The notes beneath the pieces are model-generated. The model saw nothing but the letters and a program-made list of their open reading frames with translations, was not told the origin of the DNA and did no database searches. A DNA stretch of 64,000 bases, from the NCBI GenBank assembly GCA_944321125.1, contig CALUKD010000004.1, positions 62,001-126,000 on the forward strand, in the 5' to 3' direction. Shown piece by piece: positions 1 through 9,634 of this stretch (positions are counted from its first letter, which is position 1; every line of letters begins with the position of its first letter). A program made the translations under genes and the position numbers. The stretch is from Candidatus Butyricimonas faecavium (GTDB taxonomy: Bacteria; Bacteroidota; Bacteroidia; Bacteroidales; Marinifilaceae).

Positions 1-296
1 GTGTATTGTAGGAGCGGCGTGGGATGAGATATGGTAGGGAATGTATGCTTTTACAATATGTTAATTGTTTTTCTGTCGTTGGATTGTTAAAAATATACTC
101 CAAAGTTGTAATATATGTAATATAATTATAAATTATCTTTAAAAATTTTCTTGTTTTTCCTTGGTTTTGCTATTATAAAGTTGTAGTATTGCAAATGTAA
201 ATAATGACATAATTATCATTATTTGATACCTACTAACAATCCCCTTTTTTTCGGGGGTGGGACAAATTGAATAAAATTAATTTAAAAAGAAGAATT
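1..296. other. AT-rich leader region, no gene seen
   Basis: No credible coding region is visible in either strand. Positions 4-30 are G-rich and share the word TAGGAGCGG with 48283-48330. The rest is AT-rich. Just upstream of the first gene a CCCC / GGGG hairpin (241-244 with 253-256, T-rich loop) lies in what should be the 5' leader. I see no good TTTG / TAnnTTTG promoter pair. Confidence 0.5.
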
Positions 297-962
297 ATGG
301 CTGAAATGAAGTCAGACTTAGCAAGTGAACTCCATGGAAAGATTGGAGATAAGTTGTATCGTACCCTTGCCACGGGTAAAATCCTAGTGACCCCGCCCTC
401 GAAAGAGCCAACTTTCGTTGATGAGAAAGACAGGGATGATCGTGATACGCGCATGAAAGGATATGGCGGTAGCGGTCATTTCGCCTCGGTTGTGAATGAC
501 GCGATCAAGATCGGTTTCCCCCGGGAGAAAAGAGGGGAGCAACCGTTGGGGAAATTCATGCAGTATAACGCCAAGACGCTGTGCAAGTCCGCGAAAAACG
601 AGAAGGGCGAGTTGGTAAGGGTGTATGATTTCAAAAAGATGGTCGTGGCTGCCGGGAATCTTCTCCGGGCGAATGTGACCGTGGCGTTTGACAAGGCTAC
701 CGGTGTTTTTACCTTCACGCAAGAGGCCGATTCGCGTGGGGGAACCCGTGCCAACCCGAATGACAGGGTTTACGCGTTGATTATTGACGGGGTAAACGAG
801 GATGCCGAGTTCATGTTGCTGAGAGAACGGAGTGAAAGTGGCGGGACGAGTTTTAGCGTGCCTGAATGGTGGGACAAAGAAAATCTTTTCGTTTACGTTT
901 TCGCGGGAACCCGCACGAAGAAGAAAGCATCGCCTTCCATTTGCCTGTATCCGGCAGAATAA
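297..962 (+). CDS. DUF6266-like protein of unknown function
   Basis: This predicted cytoplasmic protein of 221 residues has no signal peptide or membrane segment. It resembles the DUF6266 family common in Bacteroidetes: an N-terminal stretch GKIGDKLYRTLATGK, a central basic region with an N-A-K turn, and a beta-rich C-terminus ending in a VYVFAGTRTKKKASPS stretch. No biochemical role is known for the family, so I assign none. An upstream in-frame TTG at 267 exists, but the ATG at 297 follows an A/G-rich stretch and gives a natural N-terminus. The gene stands alone and is closed by a strong hairpin at 969-1003. The family assignment is by eye; reality of the gene is more certain than its name. 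Confidence 0.6.
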   Translation: MAEMKSDLASELHGKIGDKLYRTLATGKILVTPPSKEPTFVDEKDRDDRDTRMKGYGGSGHFASVVNDAIKIGFPREKRGEQPLGKFMQYNAKTLCKSAKNEKGELVRVYDFKKMVVAAGNLLRANVTVAFDKATGVFTFTQEADSRGGTRANPNDRVYALIIDGVNEDAEFMLLRERSESGGTSFSVPEWWDKENLFVYVFAGTRTKKKASPSICLYPAE

Positions 963-968
963 GGGGAG

Positions 969-1003
969 AGGCTGTCTATTTACTTTTAGACAGCCTTTTT
1001 TTT
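969..1003 (+). terminator. Rho-independent terminator of the DUF6266-like gene
   Basis: A perfect 10-bp stem AGGCTGTCTA (969-978) / TAGACAGCCT (987-996) with an 8-nt loop is followed by a T run to 1003. It starts 6 nt after the stop codon. A near-identical hairpin occurs at 12191-12218. Confidence 0.85.
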
Positions 1004-1015
1004 CTTCATTTTAGA

Positions 1016-1066
1016 AGGTTGTTTAAAAAGTGTTTGGATGCAAGTACTTTTTGGACACCTTTTTTG
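1016..1066. repeat. Second hairpin repeat, copy 1
   Basis: AGGTTGTTTAAAAAGT (1016-1031) pairs imperfectly, with G-T pairs, to ACTTTTTGGACACCT (1046-1060), followed by a T run. The same two arms recur at 12234-12249 and 12339-12353 around a much longer interior, and both times directly after the gacagcc/gacaacc terminator hairpin. It may be a terminator of prfC or a remnant of a small inverted-repeat element. Confidence 0.55.
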
Positions 1067-1077
1067 TTTTATAGACT

Positions 1078-2655
1078 TTAGAATTCCGATGTAAAGTGAA
1101 ATACCAGTTTCTTGTAGTTCGCTTGTGCCATTTGCAGCATGTACTGCGATTCGGCGAGGAATACGTCACGGCCCCATTTATCCTTGGCCATGTATTGCGC
1201 TTTGTGAAGGCGGAAATCCTCTAATTCCTTCGGGTCGAGAGCCTCGATCCAGCAAGCCTTGTAAAGATTGATGTTTTCCCAGCGGCAGGCGGCTCCGTAC
1301 TCGTGCAGCAGACGGTATTCGATGACCTCGAACTGGAGCGCACCGACGGTTCCGATGATCTTGCGGTTGTTGAACTGGTTCGTGAATAACTGGGCCACAC
1401 CCTCGTCCATAAGCTGGTCGATACCCTTGGCCAGTTGCTTGGATTTCATGGGGTCGGCGTTCTCGATGTATTTGAAGAGTTCCGGCGAGAAGCTGGGAAT
1501 ACCCTTGAAATGGAGTTTTTCGCCTTCCGTCAGCGTGTCGCCGATCTTGAAGTTACCCGTGTCGTGAAGACCCACGATGTCACCGGGGTAGGCTTCGTCA
1601 ATAATGGATTTCTTGGATGCCATGAACGCGGTGGGGGTGGAGAATTTAAGGTTCTTGCCCAGCCCGACGTGCAGGTAATTGGTGTTGCGGCGGAATACCC
1701 CGGAGCATACTTTCACGAAGGCGATACGGTCGCGGTGATTGGGGTCCATGTTGGCGTGGATTTTGAAGACGAAACCGGTAAACTTCTCTTCGTCCGGTTG
1801 CACGAGGCGTTCGTCCGTCTCGCGGGGAAGCGGGCTGGGAGCGATCTCGATGAAACAGTCCAACATCTCGCGGATACCGAAGTTGTTGAGAGCCGATCCG
1901 AAGAACACGGGGGCCACTTGCCCGCCAAGGTATGCCGTGCGATCGATGGCGGGGTATACTTCCCGAACGAGTTCGAGGTCTTCCCGCAGCTTGTTGGCCG
2001 AACGTTCTCCGATATGCTCGTCGAGTTCGCCGGAGTTGATATCGTTGATCTCGATGCCATCTTGAATGGTCTGCACGCTTGCCGAGTAGAGGCAAAGATT
2101 CTCGCGATGTATATTGTAAATACCCTTGAACTGGTCGCCGTTACCGATGGGCCAGCTTAACGGGGTAACTTGTATTTGCAGCTCTTTTTCGATCTCGTCC
2201 AGCAGGTCGAACGGGTCATGGCCGGGACGGTCGAGCTTGTTGATAAACACGATGACCGGGGTTTTGCGCATCCGGCACACTTGCATCAGTTTGCGGGTCT
2301 GCGCCTCCACGCCTTTTGCCGAGTCGACAACGATGATCACGCTGTCGCAGGCCGTTAACACGCGGAAGGTGTCCTCGGCGAAGTCTTGGTGACCGGGGGT
2401 GTCAAGTATGTTGATCTTCACGTTTTTGTACTCGAAACCCATAACGGATGTGGCCACGGAGATTCCTCTCTGTCGCTCGATCTCCATGAAGTCGGAGGTG
2501 GCCGTTTTCTTGATTTTGTTTGACTTTACGGCTCCGGCCACGTGAATGGCGCCACCGAAAAGCAATAATTTCTCCGTTAAGGTTGTTTTACCCGCGTCGG
2601 GGTGACTGATGATTCCGAACGTGCGTCGTTTTAATATTTCTTCCTTGAAACCCAT
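1078..2655 (-). CDS. prfC: Peptide chain release factor 3
   Basis: RF3 is a cytoplasmic translational GTPase that removes RF1/RF2 from the ribosome after peptide release. The protein of 525 residues has the normal family length. Near the N-terminus it shows the P-loop SHPDAGKTT, then the switch region with RGISV, the G3 motif DTPGHQDF and the G4 motif NKLD, followed by domain II and a C-terminal RF3-specific domain. The ATG at 2655 (MGFKEE) is chosen over an in-frame TTG at 2685, because that TTG lies inside a TATCTTTG promoter box (2683-2690). It is a single gene, divergent from nfo across a 135-bp gap. Confidence 0.96.
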   Translation of the reverse strand: MGFKEEILKRRTFGIISHPDAGKTTLTEKLLLFGGAIHVAGAVKSNKIKKTATSDFMEIERQRGISVATSVMGFEYKNVKINILDTPGHQDFAEDTFRVLTACDSVIIVVDSAKGVEAQTRKLMQVCRMRKTPVIVFINKLDRPGHDPFDLLDEIEKELQIQVTPLSWPIGNGDQFKGIYNIHRENLCLYSASVQTIQDGIEINDINSGELDEHIGERSANKLREDLELVREVYPAIDRTAYLGGQVAPVFFGSALNNFGIREMLDCFIEIAPSPLPRETDERLVQPDEEKFTGFVFKIHANMDPNHRDRIAFVKVCSGVFRRNTNYLHVGLGKNLKFSTPTAFMASKKSIIDEAYPGDIVGLHDTGNFKIGDTLTEGEKLHFKGIPSFSPELFKYIENADPMKSKQLAKGIDQLMDEGVAQLFTNQFNNRKIIGTVGALQFEVIEYRLLHEYGAACRWENINLYKACWIEALDPKELEDFRLHKAQYMAKDKWGRDVFLAESQYMLQMAQANYKKLVFHFTSEF

Positions 2656-2682
2656 GCTGATTACGTGTTTTTTTAGCGGGTG

Positions 2683-2690
2683 CAAAGATA
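2683..2690 (-). promoter_or_regulatory. Promoter -7 box for prfC
   Basis: On the minus strand this reads TATCTTTG, an exact match to the Bacteroidetes TAnnTTTG element. A TTTC (2710-2713) lies 19 nt upstream in place of TTTG. It predicts a leader of about 20-25 nt before the ATG at 2655. Confidence 0.5.
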
Positions 2691-2760
2691 GGAAAAGGAA
2701 TTCAGAATTGAAAATGGAAAAATTCGCGGGAAGTGAATTTTTACTTTCAATTCTTTATCG

Positions 2761-2768
2761 TAGTTTTG
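2761..2768 (+). promoter_or_regulatory. Promoter -7 box for nfo and the repair operon
   Basis: TAGTTTTG matches TAnnTTTG. A TTTT (2738-2741) sits 19 nt upstream where TTTG is expected. It lies 22 nt before the nfo ATG. Confidence 0.5.
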
Positions 2769-2790
2769 CATATAATATAAAAAACAAGCT

Positions 2791-3636
2791 ATGAAAAAGT
2801 ATATAGGAGCGCACGTGAGTGCATCGGGAGGAGTGGAGAACGCTCCGCTGAATGCCCGGGAGATCGGGGCAACGGCTTTTGCCTTGTTTACTAAAAATCA
2901 GCGGCAATGGAAGGCCGCACCGCTGACGGCAGAGAGTATCGATTTGTTTAAACAACGCTGTGAAGAGTTCGGGTACACGCCCCGGCAGATATTGCCGCAT
3001 GACAGTTATTTGATTAATCTCGGTAATCCGGACGCGGATGCGCTGGAGAAGTCGCGGGAGGCTTTCCTTGACGAGATGCAGCGTTGCGAGCAGTTGGGGT
3101 TGGATCGATTGAACTTTCATCCCGGCAGCACGTTGAAGAAGATTGGCGACGAGGAATGTTTGACGTTGATCGCGGAGTCGATTAACCGGGCGTTGGATAA
3201 GACCCGCGGTGTGACGGCCGTGATCGAGAACACGGCGGGGCAGGGGTCTAATCTTGGTTATACGTTCGAGCAGATTGCTTATATTATTGATCGGGTGGAA
3301 GATAAAAGCCGGGTCGGTGTTTGTATCGATACTTGTCATTCTTTCGCGGCGGGTTACGATTTGGCTTCGGCAGGAGGTTTTACCGAGACATTCGAGCATT
3401 TTGATAACGTGATCGGGTTCAAGTACCTGCGGGGAATGCATTTGAATGATGCCAAGAAGGAACTCGGTTCAAGGGTGGACCGACACGACAGTCTAGGGAA
3501 AGGGACGTTGGGGATCGAGCCTTTCAAGTGGATCATGGAGGACGGGCGGTTTGACGGTATACCGCTGATTCTGGAGACCCCGGACGAGGCGTTGTGGCCG
3601 GAGGAAATACGGATGCTGAAGGGGTTCGTGAAATGA
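2791..3636 (+). CDS. nfo: Endonuclease IV (apurinic/apyrimidinic endonuclease)
   Basis: Endonuclease IV cleaves DNA 5' to abasic sites in base-excision repair and uses a three-metal centre in a TIM barrel. The 281-residue protein has the normal length. It begins with the family opening [11 protein letters not shown] and carries the metal-ligand segments [45 protein letters not shown] and ILETP. It is the first gene of a plus-strand run with the transglutaminase-like gene, sbcD, sbcC and the YfcE-like gene. Its stop overlaps the next start in an ATGA. With nth at 52.4 kb and uvrA at 58.2 kb the window holds three separate DNA-repair loci. Confidence 0.97.
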   Translation: MKKYIGAHVSASGGVENAPLNAREIGATAFALFTKNQRQWKAAPLTAESIDLFKQRCEEFGYTPRQILPHDSYLINLGNPDADALEKSREAFLDEMQRCEQLGLDRLNFHPGSTLKKIGDEECLTLIAESINRALDKTRGVTAVIENTAGQGSNLGYTFEQIAYIIDRVEDKSRVGVCIDTCHSFAAGYDLASAGGFTETFEHFDNVIGFKYLRGMHLNDAKKELGSRVDRHDSLGKGTLGIEPFKWIMEDGRFDGIPLILETPDEALWPEEIRMLKGFVK

Positions 3637-4607
3637 TACCGGTGCGTATGTCTGTGAAATGGTTGTTGACGGCGGTGGCCGTCCTTTCGGGGGTATCCCT
3701 TGCGGCACAAGTCTTACCGGAGGAAGAAGGTATACTTGAACGGGGAGGGCGTCTCCCCGGTGAGATAAGCGTGGAGGCGCTTGTAGACAGCGTGGCCCGG
3801 TGGGGACGGACGGAACGGGAGAAAGTGATCGTGCTGGCGGGGTGGTTTCGCGAGTATATGTCGATTGATGCCGGGAAGTTCCTTGCGGGAGGGCCCGACG
3901 CGGATTACCGTGAGGTGTTGAAGGAGAGGAAGGGTATTTGCGGGGATTTCACGGGGTTGTTCGGGGAGTTATGCAACAGGTTAGGGATCGAGAACGAGCG
4001 GGTGGAAGGGTACGTGGAGGAAGATGGCCGGGAGCGCGGGGAAACGTGTTACCGGACGAATCACGTGTGGAATGTCGTGCGGGTGGCGGGAGAGTGGTGG
4101 CACGTTGATATGATGTGGGCCGTGGGAGCGTTGGGGAGGAATGTGACGGGGGAATGGGTGTTCAGACGGCACTGGAAGCCGGAATACGTGTTGACGCGGG
4201 GCGAGCAATTTCTGACCACTCATATGCCGGCTGACCCGGCGTGGCAGTTGACTGACAGGCCGTACACCATGGATGCGTTTATCGAGGGAAATTTGGCGGG
4301 TGGTGAACGGGAGGATTATTATAATTACACGGATAGTATTGTGGCCTTCCGGTGTTTGCCGAGGGATGAACGGCAGATACTTTTTGCCCGGCGGGCGAAC
4401 CGTTTTAACCCGCGAAATAAGGAGGTGATGGTGGTGACGTACTATAACGAGGCGGTTTTCCTGTTGAATTATAACCGGAAGACACGAACCGTGTTGACCC
4501 GGGCGAGGAAGTATTTCAAGATTGCGGAAGAGTACGCAAGGGATTTGCCCGGCGTGAAAGAGAGTATTGACGAGGGACTCCGGAACGTGGAGGCTCTAAT
4601 TAAATAG
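3633..4607 (+). CDS. Exported transglutaminase-like superfamily protein
   Basis: A probable Sec signal peptide (about 20 residues, hydrophobic core [15 protein letters not shown]) precedes a transglutaminase-like fold. The Cys-His-Asp triad is visible as GICGDF, NHVWN and HVDMMW in the expected order and spacing. Members of this fold act as cysteine peptidases or acyltransferases, often on peptide or cell-wall bonds; the substrate here is unknown. The ATG at 3633 is chosen because it overlaps the nfo stop (ATGA); an ATG at 3648 is the alternative. It sits oddly between nfo and sbcD (3-nt gap), so translation is probably coupled to repair genes although the product is predicted to leave the cytoplasm. 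Confidence 0.75.
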   Translation: MIPVRMSVKWLLTAVAVLSGVSLAAQVLPEEEGILERGGRLPGEISVEALVDSVARWGRTEREKVIVLAGWFREYMSIDAGKFLAGGPDADYREVLKERKGICGDFTGLFGELCNRLGIENERVEGYVEEDGRERGETCYRTNHVWNVVRVAGEWWHVDMMWAVGALGRNVTGEWVFRRHWKPEYVLTRGEQFLTTHMPADPAWQLTDRPYTMDAFIEGNLAGGEREDYYNYTDSIVAFRCLPRDERQILFARRANRFNPRNKEVMVVTYYNEAVFLLNYNRKTRTVLTRARKYFKIAEEYARDLPGVKESIDEGLRNVEALIK

Positions 4608-4610
4608 AAG

Positions 4611-5849
4611 ATGAAAATATTACATACTTCAGATTGGCATCTTGGAAAGCGGTTGAATGACCGGGAGCGTGCTGGGGAGCAAGTGGCCGTGATGGACGAG
4701 ATGGTGCGGGTGGCCGACGAGGAAGCCGCGGATGTCGTGATCGTGGCGGGGGATTTGTTCGACACGTTTAATCCGCCCGTGGAGGCGATTGAGTTGCTTT
4801 ATCGCACGTTGCATCGCTTGGCACGGGGTGGACGGCGGTTGGTGGTAGCCATCGCCGGGAATCACGATTCTCCGGACCGGGTGGATTCGCCCGACGTGCT
4901 GGCACGGGAGAGCGGGATTTTTTTTGCCGGTAACCCGATGATCGTGTCCCGGGAAACACGGACGGAGGGCGGGGTGGCGTTGGTCCGGTCGGACGAGGGG
5001 TTTGCTGAATTCCGCTTGCCGGGATTTGATTACCCGTTGCGGGTGCTACTGACCCCGTACACGAACGGACAACGGGTAAAACGGTACATGGGAGCGGAGG
5101 ATACCGATGAAGGGGTGCGGGCTTTCTTACGGGAGCATTGGGCGGGGATGGCCGACAAATATTGCGATGCGGACGGGGTGAACCTGTTGGTTGCTCATCT
5201 TTTCATGGCGAGGGAGGGCGGAGATTTGCCCGAGGAACCGGAGGACGAGCGACCGATTAATATCGGTGGTGCCGATGCTGTCTACACGTCGCTGATTCCC
5301 CCCGCGGTGCAGTACGCGGCATTGGGACACCTGCACTGTTGGCAAACGGTGGACGTGGCACCTTGTCCCGTGGTATATAGCGGCAGTCCCTTGAGTTACA
5401 GTTTCAGTGAGGCTGAACAGGATAAATACGTGACGCTCGTGGACCTTGAGCCGGGGGAGCCTGCCCGTGTTACGAGACGTCGGTTGGCGAGCGGTCGTCC
5501 CTTGGTGCGTGGCCGTTTCGAAGGGGTGGATGCCGCCTTGCAATGGCTCGCGGAACATCCCGACACGTGGGTAGAGTTGACCGTTGTCACGGATACTTTC
5601 CTCACGGCACAAGAGGTAAGGTCTTTGCACGCGGCACATGATGGTATTGTATGCATTATCCCGGAAGTACGTGATGCTTCCCTCGTGAATGATCGTGTGG
5701 CCTCTATCCACGACTTGCGCTCGGACGTTAACGCTCTCTTCGCGGAGTATTTCCGTCAACGTAAGGGACAGGAACCGAATGAAGAAATCATGTCACTTTT
5801 CCGCGAGGCGTTGTCGATTGATGGCGGTTCGAGGAAAAGTGATATTTAA
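4611..5849 (+). CDS. sbcD: Exonuclease SbcCD, subunit D (Mre11-like nuclease)
   Basis: SbcD is the manganese-dependent nuclease subunit of the SbcCD complex, which opens DNA hairpins and processes double-strand ends. The calcineurin-like phosphoesterase motifs are in order: TSDWHLGK, VVIVAGDLFDT, AGNHDSP, LLVAHLF and ALGHLHCWQ. The 412-residue length and C-terminal capping domain fit the family. It starts 3 nt after the transglutaminase-like gene and is followed by sbcC 64 nt later. The gap contains degenerate repeat words (gttaaaaactaaaagatgaaag, ctattctcaatattcaattg) seen elsewhere between genes. Confidence 0.95.
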   Translation: MKILHTSDWHLGKRLNDRERAGEQVAVMDEMVRVADEEAADVVIVAGDLFDTFNPPVEAIELLYRTLHRLARGGRRLVVAIAGNHDSPDRVDSPDVLARESGIFFAGNPMIVSRETRTEGGVALVRSDEGFAEFRLPGFDYPLRVLLTPYTNGQRVKRYMGAEDTDEGVRAFLREHWAGMADKYCDADGVNLLVAHLFMAREGGDLPEEPEDERPINIGGADAVYTSLIPPAVQYAALGHLHCWQTVDVAPCPVVYSGSPLSYSFSEAEQDKYVTLVDLEPGEPARVTRRRLASGRPLVRGRFEGVDAALQWLAEHPDTWVELTVVTDTFLTAQEVRSLHAAHDGIVCIIPEVRDASLVNDRVASIHDLRSDVNALFAEYFRQRKGQEPNEEIMSLFREALSIDGGSRKSDI

Positions 5850-5913
5850 AAGTTAAAAACTAAAAGATGAAAGTTTGTAGATTATCCCCCCTATTCTCAA
5901 TATTCAATTGCCT

Positions 5914-8900
5914 ATGTTGCCCGTTAAGTTAACCCTTGAAGGTATTTATTCGTACCGGGAGCGTCAGACGATAGATTTTACCCGGTTGACGGAAGCCCGG
6001 TTGTTCGGGATATTCGGTTCGGTGGGTAGTGGTAAGTCAACGATACTGGAAGCGATGATTTATGCCATTTACGGTACGATTGACCGCCTGAATAATGACG
6101 TGAAATATAACGTGATGAACTTGCAATCCGACCGCTTATTCGTGGACTTCGAGTTCCGAGCGGGAGAGGATGAACGGTTGTACCGGGCAACGGTGGAATG
6201 TAGGCGGAACAGGAAGAGGTTCGCTGACGTGAGTTCGCCGAAGTACCTTTATCACGTGTGGGAGGGTGACGGATGGTTGCCTTGTACACGGGAAGAGGTG
6301 GTGGGGGCAATCGGGTTGACGGCTCAGAATTTCAAGCGGGTGGTGATTATCCCGCAGGGGAAGTTTCAAGAGTTTCTGATGTTGCGGGACAAGGAGCGGA
6401 CGGATATGATGATGGAGCTTTTCGGGGAGTTACGGCGTTATGATTTGGGGGGACGAGTGGCTTACTTGGAGGGGGAGACGACCCGGCAGGTGATTGATTT
6501 GCGGGGGCAGCTCACGGGTTTGGGTGAGGTGGATAGAGAACGGTTGGTTGAACGGAAACAGCGTTATGCCGCTTTACAGGAAGAGATTGCCGAAGTGAAA
6601 AAAGATATTCGAGAAGGGCAGGAGCAAGTGGATAAATTGAAAAAAGTGAAACAATTGGCCGACGAGCGGGTGGCACGGCAGGAAGAGGAAAGAAAGTTAT
6701 TGGAGCGGCGGGAGGCCGTGGCAGGTCTGCAGGCTCGTGTGGACGAGTACGAACGGTGTTTACAACAGTTCCAGCAGCCGTTGAGTCGGTATGATGAGAC
6801 GGGGCGACGATTGGCGGAGTCCACGCGGGTGTTGTCCGGTTACCGGGAACAGCTGGCTACTAAACAGGCGGAACTTGGTCGCTTTTCCGAGCTGTTTTCC
6901 CGTTTGAAGGAGGCATACGAGGGGCGGGACAGGCTGAAAGAGCGTGCCAGGCAGCTGGAACGATTATTGCAGTTACGGGCCATACGCAAGGAGCGGGATA
7001 AGTTGAAGGAACGACACCGGAAAGGGGAAGAAACCGTGGTGGCGACCCGGCAGGAGATCGAGTTGTTGCAGGAACATTTACAAGAGCAAAAGGAGAGGTT
7101 AGGACGGTTGAACCAGTCGATACCCGATATGAAGATGTTATCGGATATTCGGGAATGGTATAATATACAACAGCATATTCGGGAAGAATTGACCCGTTTG
7201 CAGGAGGAGTTGGCCGGGGTGGATAAGGATATAACCCGGGAAGAGGAGGAGATTAAGGCGGTACGGCAGGAATATCCGGCGTTCGAGGCGTTGCAGGGTG
7301 TTACCTGCAAGGTATTGCAGGAGTTTTGCCGGGAAAGGCGGGAACAACTTGCCGCAGCCGTGGAGAAGGCTCGGGAGGAATGGTTGCATTTGAACACTCG
7401 CCAGAGGTTGGTGGATTTCGCCAAGGAATTGTCGGAGGGAGAACCTTGTCCCCTTTGCGGGGCTTTGTCACATCCTATGCCCTTGCGTACTGCGGAGGTC
7501 GAGGGGGAGTTGAAGGAGAAGGCCGACCGGATGGCAGGTTTGGAAGAGGAAGGGAAGTTGTTGGACCGGATGGTGTCTCGTTTGGTTGTGATCGGGGAAC
7601 GGTTGCGGTCGGCAGGTGAGCGGAAAGAACAAATTACCCGTCAGCAGTTTGTTTTGCAGGAACGGTTGCGGGAACATTTAAACCGTTTCACGTGGGAGGG
7701 GTTTGTCCCTGATAATATGCAACATCTGACGGACGAGATGGACCGGGTGGCTCTCTTAAACAAGGAGAAACATGAGCTAGAGGCGATGCGCGGAAATACG
7801 GAGAAAAGCATCGAGCAGAAACGGGGGAATCTTGAAAAGTATGTCGCCCGACTTGACGAGATTAACCGGGAGATCGTGCAGCGGGATTCACAGGCCGGGT
7901 TGTTGCGGGAGCAGCAGGCGGGGTTCGATGAAAGAGGGTACGAGGAGGTGTCTGACACGGAGATTGGCAAGGAGTTGGAAGGGTGTAGGCAGCGTTTCGA
8001 GCAGATCGGGCGGGATTATCAGCGGGATGCCGCACGGTTGCAGGTGATCGAAGCGGACTTTCGGAAGTGGGAGGGAAGCGTGGAGGAGAAAAGTAAGGAG
8101 GTAGGTCGTTTGCAGCAGGAATTAGAGGGAGAGGGACGGGAGTTGGAACGTTTATTGAAGGATTCGACTTATCTTGATCTGGCGGCAGTCCGGGAGGTTT
8201 TGTCCGGTAAGCTGGATTTGCCTATGGTTCGGGGAGAGATTAACCGTTACCGGGAACAGGTGCATGCCGTGCAGGTTCGGAAAGCGGAGTTGGAGGTGTT
8301 GCTTGCCGGAGTGTCTTATAACGCGGAGGAGCACGTTGCTCTGTGTCGACGGGTGGAAGCCGCATTGGTACGGGAACGGGAGATGCTGGCGGAACAAGGG
8401 GCTTTGGGGAATCAGATCAAGGATATGGAAACCCGTGTTGCAGCCCGGGAGAAGATCGGGCGGGAGTTAGAAGGTTTGGAGTCGCGGTTGATGAATTTGC
8501 AAGTGTTGAAGGGCTTGTTCCGAGGGAATGATTTCGTGAAGTTTGTTTCGTCGATTTATTTGCAGAATCTCTGTAACGCGGCGAACGAGCGTTTTTACCG
8601 GATGACCCGCCAGCGTCTGAAACTGGAGTTGAGCGAGGAAAATGATTTTGTGGTGCGTGATTTCATGAATGAGGGGCGGGTGAGGAGTGCCCGTACGCTT
8701 TCCGGCGGACAGATATTTCAGGCTTCTCTGTCACTGGCATTGGCTTTGACGGATAATATCCGACACTTGACGGGGAGTAACCAGAACTTTTTCTTTCTGG
8801 ATGAGGGGTTCGGTTCGCTGGACCGGGAGTCGCTGAGTGTGGTCTTCGAAACCTTGAAATCCCTACGGGCAGAGAATCGGGTGGTCGGGTTGATTTCCCA

Positions 8901-8988
8901 TGTCGAGGAAATGCAGCAGGAGGTGCCGGCGTGTTTGTTCGTGGAGAACACGGTGGAAAGGGGGAGCGTGGTAGAATTTAAAGTTTGA
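5914..8988 (+). CDS. sbcC: Exonuclease SbcCD, subunit C (Rad50-like ATPase)
   Basis: SbcC is the SMC-like ATPase arm of SbcCD. The 1024-residue protein has the Walker A motif GSVGSGKST near residue 35, a very long charged coiled coil with a zinc hook CPLC at about residues 512-515, the ABC signature LSGGQ near residue 929 and Walker B FFFLDEGFGSLD near residue 958. The ATG at 5914 is preferred over an in-frame TTG at 5908, since the protein then starts MLPVKLTLEGIYSY as is typical of SbcC. It follows sbcD and precedes a small phosphoesterase gene, all in one direction. Confidence 0.95.
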   Translation: MLPVKLTLEGIYSYRERQTIDFTRLTEARLFGIFGSVGSGKSTILEAMIYAIYGTIDRLNNDVKYNVMNLQSDRLFVDFEFRAGEDERLYRATVECRRNRKRFADVSSPKYLYHVWEGDGWLPCTREEVVGAIGLTAQNFKRVVIIPQGKFQEFLMLRDKERTDMMMELFGELRRYDLGGRVAYLEGETTRQVIDLRGQLTGLGEVDRERLVERKQRYAALQEEIAEVKKDIREGQEQVDKLKKVKQLADERVARQEEERKLLERREAVAGLQARVDEYERCLQQFQQPLSRYDETGRRLAESTRVLSGYREQLATKQAELGRFSELFSRLKEAYEGRDRLKERARQLERLLQLRAIRKERDKLKERHRKGEETVVATRQEIELLQEHLQEQKERLGRLNQSIPDMKMLSDIREWYNIQQHIREELTRLQEELAGVDKDITREEEEIKAVRQEYPAFEALQGVTCKVLQEFCRERREQLAAAVEKAREEWLHLNTRQRLVDFAKELSEGEPCPLCGALSHPMPLRTAEVEGELKEKADRMAGLEEEGKLLDRMVSRLVVIGERLRSAGERKEQITRQQFVLQERLREHLNRFTWEGFVPDNMQHLTDEMDRVALLNKEKHELEAMRGNTEKSIEQKRGNLEKYVARLDEINREIVQRDSQAGLLREQQAGFDERGYEEVSDTEIGKELEGCRQRFEQIGRDYQRDAARLQVIEADFRKWEGSVEEKSKEVGRLQQELEGEGRELERLLKDSTYLDLAAVREVLSGKLDLPMVRGEINRYREQVHAVQVRKAELEVLLAGVSYNAEEHVALCRRVEAALVREREMLAEQGALGNQIKDMETRVAAREKIGRELEGLESRLMNLQVLKGLFRGNDFVKFVSSIYLQNLCNAANERFYRMTRQRLKLELSEENDFVVRDFMNEGRVRSARTLSGGQIFQASLSLALALTDNIRHLTGSNQNFFFLDEGFGSLDRESLSVVFETLKSLRAENRVVGLISHVEEMQQEVPACLFVENTVERGSVVEFKV

Positions 8989-9044
8989 AATGTAGAATTT
9001 AGTAGAATGAGGTGGGAGGTCAAATCTAAAATCATAAATCTAAA

Positions 9045-9536
9045 ATGGTACGAGTTGGTTTGTTATCAGATACTCATGGGTGGTTGGACCCGAAAATAGT
9101 GGAGTTTTTCAAAGATTGTAACGAGGTATGGCATTGCGGAGATATCGGGGACGTGGCGATCACGGATGAGCTGGCGAAACGGTTCACGTTACACGCCGTG
9201 TACGGGAATATTGACGGGGGAATATTGCGCCGGATATTTCCGGAGAAAGAGGTGTTTCGTTGCGAGAACGTAAAGGTGGTCATCACTCATATCGGTGGTT
9301 ACCCGGGGCATTATGACCGGAAGATTGCAGAGACGTTACGGCGGGAACGCCCGCAACTTTTCGTGTGCGGTCACTCGCATATCGCAAAGGTAAAGTATGA
9401 TCAGATGTTGGGATGCCTGCATATCAACCCGGGGGCAGCCGGGAAATTCGGGTTCCACACGGTACGGACTGCGGCTCGTTTCGAGATTAACGGGGACCGG
9501 ATTGAAAACCTTGAATTGATTGAATTGGAAAAATAA
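9045..9536 (+). CDS. YfcE/MJ0936-family metallophosphoesterase
   Basis: A small soluble calcineurin-like phosphoesterase of 163 residues, a normal length for the YfcE/MJ0936 group. The metal-binding blocks are LLSDTHG, HCGDIGD, VYGNID, VITHIGG and VCGHSHIA. Relatives hydrolyse phosphodiesters in vitro; the physiological substrate is unknown. The start codon is immediately preceded by a repeat-word leader (ataaatctaaa directly before ATG), the same arrangement as the SDR gene at 51484. It is the last gene of the nfo-sbcDC run. Confidence 0.88.
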   Translation: MVRVGLLSDTHGWLDPKIVEFFKDCNEVWHCGDIGDVAITDELAKRFTLHAVYGNIDGGILRRIFPEKEVFRCENVKVVITHIGGYPGHYDRKIAETLRRERPQLFVCGHSHIAKVKYDQMLGCLHINPGAAGKFGFHTVRTAARFEINGDRIENLELIELEK

Positions 9537-9579
9537 ATAATTTAAGAGTCTATTAGGACATTTAATGCTTTCTGTTTGT

Positions 9580-9587
9580 TACATTTG
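9580..9587 (+). promoter_or_regulatory. Promoter -7 box upstream of the ctpA-like gene
   Basis: TACATTTG matches TAnnTTTG exactly and lies about 47 nt before the ATG at 9635. No clear TTTG is present 19-21 nt upstream, so the call rests on one box. Confidence 0.42.
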
Positions 9588-9634
9588 TACAGATTACACG
9601 TAGATAAGGAAGAACATAAAGTATATAATAAAGT

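Noticed and set aside
1435-2160. 241-codon plus-strand frame opposite prfC
   Set aside because: It lies wholly antisense to a well-conserved RF3 gene and has no recognisable domain.
2755-3441. 228-codon minus-strand frame opposite nfo
   Set aside because: Antisense shadow of endonuclease IV produced by GC-rich codon usage; no start context or family.
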